Source: Megalobrama amblycephala
Taxonomy: Eukaryota > Chordata > Actinopteri > Cypriniformes > Xenocyprididae
Length of the DNA: 64,000 bases
Direction of reading: 5' to 3'
Assembly: GCF_018812025.1 (NCBI RefSeq)
Contig: NC_063066.1
Coordinates: forward strand, 2,968,692 to 3,032,691
In this document: positions 38,456 through 49,300 of the stretch, in pieces
Layout: every line of letters starts with the position of its first letter
How positions within the stretch are numbered: position 1 is the first letter of the stretch
Translations under genes and position numbers: made by a program
Notes under the pieces: model-generated
The model's database searches: none
The model's input: the letters and a program-made list of their open reading frames with translations, nothing else
What the model was told of the DNA's origin: nothing

Positions 38456-40354
38456 ATTTAATCAGATGCAAAACCGCCTCTGAATAATGGCACAAGCAGC
38501 AGTCGGTTAAACTTTTATGATGCATCATTGACAACATTTTGAGTTGTCTTTCATACAGTAGTGTATTCTATAAGATTCTTGTTTGAAAAATTGCAAAAAA
38601 CATTCCATATAAATACATATATTTTGTATACTGGTGGATGATAAAGGTGTAGTAATGATATTTATAGATAGAAGTTCTCGTACTGAATACATATAAAGGT
38701 TTCTGTCCCTGCTTTGAACGTCCAGGAACTAAAAGGTCATTTGTACAATGAATCAAGTCTTGTAAATATATAAAAAATATATTTTGCAGAGATACCATTT
38801 GAAATATATTCTGAATCTGAAAAAGCAACTTTTCATATTAAATTAAAAGTTTGAAAACAAATGACTAAGACTTTTTAATTTGGTGCAAATTTGCTTTGAC
38901 AGTTTGGGATTTACAGAGAAAGTCTTTTCAAATAAGCTCAAGGGAACAAGATATAATACAAAAGAACTTACATGTGTTATGATTAAAACTTAAGGCAAAA
39001 CAAATGATTAATCCGTGTACGGCAATTAAAAAAGATAAACATAGGTCAATAGAGGAGAAAAATGTCCTAAAAATTTGAAACTTGGGAGCGCAGACTTAAG
39101 TTTGTTCTCATTTTAAAGAAGACCCTTGACAGGTTATTATGTTGAAGTAAAAAAAGTGAAATAAGAAAAAAGAGTTTATCAGCATTATTTTATATAAAAT
39201 ATGTTTAATATGTTTAAAACATGTTGAACTCTAAAACTGCTAGAAAATCAAAGTCATAAATCTAAATAAGATTTAGATGTTCCAAATTTGAGGTTGATAT
39301 CTCAAAAAATGAGCTTTCAGTAAGATTTTGTTTGGGCGCAATACCAAATTTTCCTTAGATGCCAGCAAAATGGCACTACTTTGGTGTATTTTTGTAAAAT
39401 TGTAATTTTGAAGCCTTGCTAACAAAATGAAAGCCTATTAACAAAGACTGCATCATTTTATAGTTAAATAACCCTGGGATTAAAAATTGCAGTTTCAATG
39501 GGGACATTTTTGTCCTTTAAGGTCCTGAGATGAACTATTTTGTGTTATTAGTGTAAAATAGATTTATTAAAGAAAATGAGTGTGAAATGGTAAAATTCCA
39601 ATAAAAATACACACTTGTGCCAAAATATATGCAGTTGGCATTAGCACAGGCAAAAAGATCAAAAAACAAAACTTAAAAAGACAAAAATGTCCATAAAGAC
39701 ACACAACCTGGAAAATATTCTCTTTGTACTAGTAGTCACACTATAAATAAATGTTAGATGTATGAACCTAATGGGAACTTCGGGTTCATGTTTATTGATA
39801 GAGCAGTTTTCACAATAAATACTCAAGTTTTACAGAGAATATTCCCTTACAAGCCACAATGAGAAAATGTGACAATGGCAAGAGAAGCTCTGTAGATTTA
39901 CACACATTTACAAAATGTTCTTGAATGTATTTTCAGTGCAAATAAGATGGATGTTAAGAAATACTTTTACAGTACACTGATGCTGTAAATATCTATGAAA
40001 TAAAATTGAATCTCATGATTTCTCAGTCTTTAGAAAATACAATAAAACCATATAAAATTTGGAACAGCCCTAAAAATACTCTGCTATAATGTTCCACAGA
40101 CGAAAATCTCACAGGATTCTCAAGACATGAGGGTGAGTAAATGAAGACAGAATTTAAACTACCCTTTAAAAACAAACTGCATTCTGGTACTCAAGCTAGA
40201 TCCTCATTATAAGCAATGACCTTTCTAAATGAAATTACAGACAGACAGAACCAATTACTGTTATAAAGGTGAAGCACTGCTAATCAAAAAACATGCTGAT
40301 TTGGGATGTTTTTCCTGCTACACAAAAGTTCTGGGATTATCAGAAGCTTTCCGA
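38456..40354. other. Convergent intergenic region, nudt22 and hnRNP U-like 3' ends
   Basis: AT-rich, with no gene visible. It should hold both 3' UTRs. Candidate signals are ATTAAA at 38842 (plus) and AATAAA on the minus strand at 39791-39796. No clear transposon ends. Confidence 0.5.
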
Positions 40355-43300
40355 CTAACTTGAACATCCATAATAAATGCTCCCGTAACAACTCTGGTTT
40401 TGCTCAGGAAAGCTCCACTGCAAGAAAAACAAAGATTTATCAAGTACATGCATATTGTGAATGTTATTTTTCAATAAGATATAGTTTGTTTTCTTACCTG
40501 ACCAGTGTACGGTCTGTAATACTTCCTGTATCTCTGTGGGTCACTGCTGCATCCGAAGGCAGATGGACGGCGACTCTAAGAATATATATTATAATCCACA
40601 TCAGTCGTCATATAAATGATTTAGTTTTGAATACCTAATAATAGTGCAACATCACACCGACAAACTTACATGCGTTTTCTGAAATGCACAGTGTGAGTGT
40701 TGATTGTGACAGCTGAATGGACCTCCCCTCCAGCCTGGGAAAATGAAAACGCATGTTTAGAGCTGCGCAATTCTGGATAAATTGAGAATTAATCATTTAA
40801 AATAGAGATCATGATTCTCCCATAATTCTGAACTAAACAAAATAACAACTTACTAGAGGTTCTGACAAAATGTTAATAGCTGCAGTCTATTTAAAAATAT
40901 TTAATTCATTTATAAAAAAAAAAAAAAAAAGGGTTGAGTGAATGATTCAATGACTTACTCATATATACTCGTTTCATTACTGGATGAATCAGCGTTTTTG
41001 AACGAATCTCTTGAATGAATGATTCAATGACAAGTACAGGTTTTTAAACAGTCACTTGTCGCCACCTACTGGTGTAACGATGTAATTGCCACAATCTTTA
41101 TTTGAAGCGTAAAGTTACTTTCAAAAGGTGATTTACTCTATTTTGAGCTACCAGTGCTTATAGCTGAGCTATAAACTTATCCCAGTACTTCTGTGATAAT
41201 CTGAATGATTCTAATCAGGGTTTCTGCAGGTTCTATGAAAGTAAATTTAAGACTTTTTAACCAACAAAAGGAAATTTAAGGAATAAATTGAAGGGAAAAC
41301 AATAGATCGATATGTTCTCTAAATGTAAATGTCTAGGGAGAAACACGATGAGTTGTTTTAGCAACACTTAAGTTTGAAAATATGACTTCCAACAGATTTT
41401 CATTACATTTTAATTCATTTCACAAAAAAGTAGTATGGAATATGGAAATAACTTTCACTGTACTTTCTGATTGCACTGCAAAAAAGTGATGTTCTTCCTC
41501 AGGATTTTTTTCCAGGTACAAATACCTAAACATTCTTAAATTAAGATACATTTACTTGAGATGTAAAATGACAAAATATGAAGTCTGAGAAATATACCAA
41601 CCTGAAGTGAGTTTATGATTAAAACAAGAACAAATATGGGCTCAGAAAAATCAGCTTAATTCAAAGGAAAGTTTTTCTATATGTGACCCTAGACCACAAA
41701 ACCAGTCATAAGTTGCACGGGTATATTTGTAGCAATAGCCAACAGTACACTGTATGGGTCAAAATTATTTTTCTTTTATGCCAAAAATCATTAGGATATT
41801 AAGGAAAGATCATGTTCCATGAAGATATTTTGTAAATTTACAACCGTAAATATATCAAAAATGTATTTTTGTAAGTAATATGCGTTGCTAAGGACTCCCG
41901 TTTGCGTGTCCCTAACCCGGTCGATCACAAAATATTCCTCATGGAAGAACGATTTTAAAAATGCCCATTAGGGGGCATCAAGGGCTAAACAAAAAAAAAA
42001 AGCCACCTTGGTTCTAAACGCTGTAACTTTTGATTACTTTATGCTATCACCACAAAATTTGATCCAGATGCAGCTCACATATAGGAGAACTTTCCTCCTA
42101 TCTTATTCTTATTGCCTTCCTGAACTATTGCATGTCAAATAAGAAAGATATGTAAAATTATAATAAAAATTATATATTTGTTTGATTTTATCAGCAAGAG
42201 AATGTCCAATTGTATATTTTCTAAAAATTTAAAAAGTGTTCTATCAAATGATACCAACCTTTTGACTCTCCTTGCTACAGTTTTGGAGTTATGAGTCTTT
42301 ACTTTTGTGTTTGTTACTCAGAAAAAAAAAAAACAACTCTAAAAATGCCTTCAGGTCTTTAAAGGCGATTTTCTCAATATTTAGATTTTTTTGCACCCTC
42401 AGATTCCAGATTTTCAAATATTGTATCTCGACCAAATATTGTCCTATCCTAACAAGCCATACATCAATGGAAAGCTTAGGTTATTCAGCTTTCAGATGCT
42501 GTATAAATGTCAATTTTAAAAAATTGACCCTTAAGACATATATATATGCTATATATATATATATATATATAAATAAAATGTATGCAACATTTAATGCCAT
42601 GACTTTATGAATTTAAGACTTTTTGCTCTAATTTAAGATCTTTTTAAGGCCTTAATTTGTGTAAGAGTGAATTAAGACATTTTAAGATGTGCAGAAACCC
42701 TGTGTAATACAAAAATAATGATACTATGTGGCTGAAAACACTGTTTATGAAGCTGTTTCGTATCTGTACATGACAACCGCTCTCTCGAACACAGATTTGA
42801 ATGTTTCCGGCATGATTGTTTTTGTCAAAGTTTTAACAGAGACAGCCGAATCGTTAGATAGCATGAGAGTCAAAATCATGCTTCAGGATACGCAGTGAAA
42901 TCATCTCTCAGCATCTCTTCTTACCACAATGATGAATGAGGCGTTTTTGACTTCCTTGTTTGTGTTTCCTGCGTTTAGGAGGTGTGGGTAGGATGCGGCG
43001 TGCTTCCTCTTTATACAGCGTTAAGAGCTTCAGGGCCTCTTCAGAGCCGAGCTCCACAAACGTCACCTCGTCCAGATGCTCTCCCTGCTCTGGCAGTGTG
43101 AAGCTCACTGGAAACAGGAAGAGAGATGAAAAATGTTTCACAGAAATGTGTCCTGATTGAGTAACTCGAGTTAAAGTCTGACCTTTGGCTTTAAGAAGAG
43201 TCATCTCCTGAAGTGCCATGCCCTCCTCCTGCTGCCGCTGTATGAGACGTCTCCTCCACATCTCGTCAGGTGGAAAAACCACCACCGCTTTTCGCTGGTA

Positions 43301-46300
43301 ACCACGGAAACAGAGCATCTTGTGTCGCTGGGCAGATGGATAAATGTTGGCCTTGGAGACGAAAGTGACAACGTGAGAACACACGAATGAAAGGACAGCG
43401 GATGAAGCCGTAGCTCACGCATATTCCTGATTACCTGATCAAGGATGTAGTTCCTCTGCTTGGTTGCAGCTACCTTGATCAGGTGACTGACGCACTGAGT
43501 GGCCTGTTGCAACATCAGATCTCTGTGATTGGCTCCAGGAGGCTCCTGTAGGAAAACATCAATAAAGAAAAGGATGTGAGCAGGTCTTATTTCTGACATG
43601 CGCCACTTCACACAATCTTGATAGATTTTCTCACCCTCATGCAGTTCAAAATGGAGTTCGTACTCAGAAGATTGTAACGTTTCCTTGGGTTCTGGAGCAT
43701 ATGAGCCTGAGCCCAGTGGGTCTTCCCAGAACCCGGCATACCAACCATCATCAGCACCTGACAGATGGAGAACGAGGGTGAACGTGACAGAAAAGATTTT
43801 ATATCTCACAACATTGAAGGGTTAGTTCACCCAAAAATGAAAATAATGTCATTAATTACTCATGTCGTTCCACAACCGTAAGACCTTCATTCATCTTCAG
43901 AACACAAATTAAGATATTTTTGATGAAATCCGATGGCTCAGTGAGGCCTGCATAGCCAGCAATGACATTTCCTCTCTCAAGATCCATTAATGTACTAAAA
44001 ACATATTTAAATCAGTTCATGTGAGTACAGTGGTTCAATATTAATATTATAAAGCCACGAGAATATTTTTGGTGCACCAAAAAAACTAAATAACGACTTA
44101 TATAGTGATGGTCGATTTCAAAACACTGCTTCAGGAAGCTTCGGAGCGTAAATGAATCAGTGTGTCGAATCATGATTCGGATCGCGTGTCAAACCACCAA
44201 ACTGCTGTAATCACGTGACTTTGGCGCTCCGAACCGCTGATTCGACACAAAAGATTCATAACGCTCCGAAGCTTCCTGAAGCAGTGTTTTGAAATCGACC
44301 ATCACTATACAAGTCGTTATTTTGTTTTTTTGGCGCACCAAAAATATTCTCGTGGCTTTATAATATTAATATTGAACCACTGTACTCACATGAACTGATT
44401 TAAATATGTTTTTAGTACATTAATGGATCTTGAGAGAGGAAATGTCATTGCTGGCTATGCAGGCCTCACTGAGCCATCGGATTTCATCAAAAATATCTTA
44501 ATTTGTGTTCTGAAGATGAATGAAGGTCTTACGGTTGTGGAACGACATGAGTAATTAATGACATTATTTTCATTTTTGGGTGAACTAACCCTTTAATATT
44601 CATTCAGATGTTTGTGTTTAGTTCATTTTCTAACACACGTTCCTACCTCACATTCGCTTTTAGATCCTGTCGGCAAAGACGCGCGAGACCTTTGACCAGG
44701 AGGAAGTACGGCTAGTGTGCAGAAACCAGCAGGAAAAGGATGCCAGGGAGTATCTGGATCAAGATTCACCGAAACTGAACAGTTTTTGCAAAGTACGTGG
44801 GGATAGAGAGCTTGATCTCTGAGAGCAGAAGAGCTCAGGTGAAACGCCACTCCAAGAGAACACCCGTTTTTGTGAAATGAAAGTGTGGCTTCTCCCGTCT
44901 CACTGATGAACTGGATCAGGAATAGATACAGATAATGAGCCTGAACTGAATTAACACAAGAGCAATGATGTTGATCTGAAGCTGTGTCCTAAGTAGGGCT
45001 GAGCATTGATACAGATGTCCCGGTTCGATTCGACTCCGACTCTCAATTCGATTCCTGATTCAATTCAATTTTCACTGGCCCCACCAAAAAAAAAGTAACA
45101 GTAATTTTCAGGTACAGAAACTGAATAAAGGATGCAGCCTCTGAATTGGGACACAGCTTTACTATAACCTACTTTAATTATTTTTGAATCTTACTGCATA
45201 GCAGCCGATGACATCTCCTTCTGTGAAGGGCTCACCAAACGCCTCTTCCTTTCCTCCAGTTACTATCCTCCCCCGTCCATCAAAACCATACGACAGCTCC
45301 ACCTCTCCTGAGAGAACAAGAAAAATCTGATTTAAAAAATTGTTAATATTTCATTTATTTTTTCTAAAATTTCCCCAACCATCGAAACCTTTTAAGACTG
45401 TAATACAGCTTTAGTTGGCTTTGATCCCACTTGCGGTTTTCGTATAAAAACCACCAAAAACATTTACAAACTAAATCGTATTGTGTATTTAAGCGTTTAT
45501 CACTATAGCAAATAGGCTAAACTATCTATATACACTATTTATATGTCTAATCTATTTTATGGCGAAGCCTAAATGTTCAACTAGCCTAGGACATGCTAAC
45601 AACGTGCGCTAAAATGTTAACAATGAAACATGCTAGCAATGTGGTAAATAATGCTAACAACATACTAGCAATATGCTAAATCTCGTTAACAATGTTAAAT
45701 GTTAAATCATGCTAACAACATGCTAATCATGTTAGCAAAATGCTAGAAATGTGTTAAAATCATGCTAGCAACACATTAGCAATGTGTTAAATGATGTTAG
45801 CAACATGCTAATCATGCTAGCAATATGCTAACTCAAGCTAGCAATATGTTAAATCATGATAACTCACTAGTAATGTCCTAAGTCATGTTTGCAACATGAT
45901 AAATCATGCTAACAACACATTAGCAATGTGTTAAATGATGTTAACAACATGCTAATTATGCTAGCAATATGATAACTCAAGCTAGCAATATGTTAAATCA
46001 TGATAACTCACTAGTAATGTCCTAAGTCATGTTTGCAACATGATAAATAATGCTAACAACACATTAGCAATGTCTTAAATGATGTTAACAACATGCTAAT
46101 TATGTTAGCAAAATGCTAAATCAAGCTAGCAACATGTTAAATCATGCTAGCAATATGTTAAATCATGATAACTCACTAGTAATGTCCTAAGTCATGTTTG
46201 CAACATGATAAATCATGCTAACACATTAACAATGTGTTAAATGATGTTAACAACATGCTAATAATGCTAACAATATGTTAACTCAAGCTAACGATATGTT

Positions 46301-49300
46301 AAATCATGATAACTCACTAGTAATGTCCTAAGTCATGTTTGCAACATGATAAATCATGCTAACAACACATTAGCAATGTGTTAAATGATGTTAACAACAT
46401 GCTAATTATGCTAGCAATATGCTAAATCAAGCTAGCAACATGTTAAATCATGCTAGCTATATGTTAAATCATGATAACTCACTAGTAATGTCCTAAGTCA
46501 TGTTTGCAACATGATAAATCATGCTAACAACACATTAGCAATGTGTTTAATGATGTTAACAACATGCTAATTATGCTAGCAATATGCTAACTCAAGCTAA
46601 CAATATGTTAAATCATGATAACTCACTAGTAATGTCCTAAGTCATGTTTGCTACATGATAAATCATGCTAACAACACATTAGCAATGTGTTTAATGATGT
46701 TAACAACATGTTAATTATGCTAGCAATATGCTAAATCAAGCTAGCAACATGTAAAATAATGCTAGCAATATGTTAAATCATGATAACTTACTAGTAATGT
46801 CCTAAGTCATGTTTGCAACATGATAAATCATTCTAACAACATGTTAAATCATGATAACCACATGGTAAATCATGCTAGCAATGTTAAACCAAGCTGGCAA
46901 AAAACTAAATCAAGTTAGCAAAATGCTAAATCATGCTAACAACACAAATGACAAAAATCACACTAGAAATGTGTTAAATCATATTAAACACCACATCCAA
47001 TTAGGGCTGGGCGATATATCGCATGCGATTGTCACGCGCATTTCGTCAGTAAAGCCGGTTCCCTGATTACCACGAAATCGCCATCACCTGCTTTCAAATG
47101 GAGCGGCATTTAATAGACAGAACCGTAGATCACTGACAAGCTACGCAATATCGCGTTCATATCGCAGATGAATCGCCTTCGATAATGAACGCGATATTGC
47201 GTAGCTTGTCAGTGAACTACGGCTCTGTCTATTAAATGCAGCTCCATTTGAAAGCAGGTGATGGCGATTTAGCGGTAATCGGGGAACCGGCTTTACTGAC
47301 GATATGCGCGTGACAATCGCATGCGATATATCGCCCAGCCCTACATCCAATTATATTAACAATGTGCTAAATCAAGCTAGCAACATGCTAACAACACACT
47401 AACAATGTGTGCTAAATCATGCTAACAACGTGTTAAATCATGCAAACAACATGCTAATCATGTTAGCAACATGTTAGAAATGTGGTAAAATCATGCTGGC
47501 AACATGGTAAATCATGTTATCAACACAATTGCAATGTGTTAAATCATGCTACCAAAATTGCTAATCGTGCTAACATGTTAAATTATAACCACATGGTAAA
47601 TCATGCTAGCAATAGGCTAAATCAAGTTAGCAACATGTGCTAAATCATGCTTGCAAAATGCTAAATCATGTTAACATGTTAAATCATGCTAGCAACCTGC
47701 TAATCATGATAGCAATGATGCTAAATCATGCTAATAACATGCCAAATCATGTTACCAATATGTTATGTTAACAACTTTTGAAAACATGCTAACAACAAGC
47801 TAAAAACTATCTATCTAATCTTTCCGATAGACTTTCAAAACATTCAAACTTTAAAACTACATTAAACTTTAAACTTTTTCAAACCGAAAACCTTCAAACT
47901 TCAAGCTTTTTCAAAATTTCTGGCCTGTCTTTTTCAAGTCAACTTCAAAGTTTGTCACCAAACTTTACTCAGCTAGTTTCATGATGTAATTTTTACCTAA
48001 CTGAAGGCTCGTGTTGTCCACAGACCAGCCCACTCTGAGCACGTGTAGATCAGGGTCGTAGCTCGTGTCTGATGCAGGTGCTGACAGTCGCTTCACAAAC
48101 TGGAGACCACAAAAAAATATATATTTTAATAATTCACCAATATGAAAATGACATTTAACTAATTACTTTGGTTGCTAAAAGTAACATTTACAGGATTCAC
48201 ACATTCACACCTTGGCTTCGAATCCAACCTTCCCATGACAAAATCCATGGGTCATCCTGCACCCTGACCAAAGCAGAGGGAATTTCTCCCAGAGGAGCGG
48301 CTGACCGCTGCTTCCGTCAGAATCCACCTCAAAGTGAAGATCACAGTTATCTGTAAACACAAACACACGGTTCCTCAGGACAGATTTTCATCTTGAATCA
48401 AATGATTTATTCAATATCTGAACATGGATTGAATCTTGATGAATTTACAGGAATCGAGTCGAACATCCTCAAAATCCATTTCAGCTTCTTCCTCAGGCTC
48501 CGGCAGCAGCTCTGGAGTCTTCGCTCTGAGGAAGAACAAGTCAGGAGAAAAAAAGTCAGAAATGCTCAAATATATATCAGAATCAATACGATTTTTTTGA
48601 AAGAAGTCTCTTCTGCTCACCAAAGATTTTTTGATCAAAAAGTAAAATTGTGAAATATATACACAATTCTTTCTGGTTCTCGAATCTGATTGGCTGAGAG
48701 CCGTGTGATATTCTAGTGATAACAGCACTCCTACCTTTTCACAGTCTGTATCTCTCCACTTGAAGCAACTGTCATGGTGGTTGATCAAATCCACCATATT
48801 TCTTACAAATACTTCACTTGTTGTACCATGAACTGTAGTTTTAAGAGTTTTTAGGTGAGAATGTAGAGGTTTAGACCTGAAATATGTGACTCATATTTAT
48901 TCATAGCACCTATTTTACAATTTGTTTAGACGTTTTCGGAGATGCGAGCTCCAGGTCGTCAGTGCTCGAGTACCCGCCGAGAACAGCTAGTGCTTCGGGG
49001 ATTTACCGCTGGCTTTTAAAGTGGTTAAACATGAGATATAATTCATGTTGGGTACATAAAAGGCAATCTTTGGTCTTATTAATCTATTACTTGCTCCAGA
49101 GCAATGTTAAAATTTCATAATTTATAATTAAGGCTATATTTAACTTACATCCTGTAGAGCACTGCTTTTGTATTTTTGAATTGTACATTTGCGTTTATTT
49201 CCTATTCTCATTTATAATGGCTATTGTTGTTAATTTAAATATTGTTGTTCAATAAATATTATTTTATATAAATAATATGTTGTATTCAGTATTGAGAAAG

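Noticed and set aside
46872..47350. Two opposite-strand frames sharing GLGDISHAIVTRISSVKP
   Set aside because: They are translations of the two arms of the 47004-47342 hairpin MITE.
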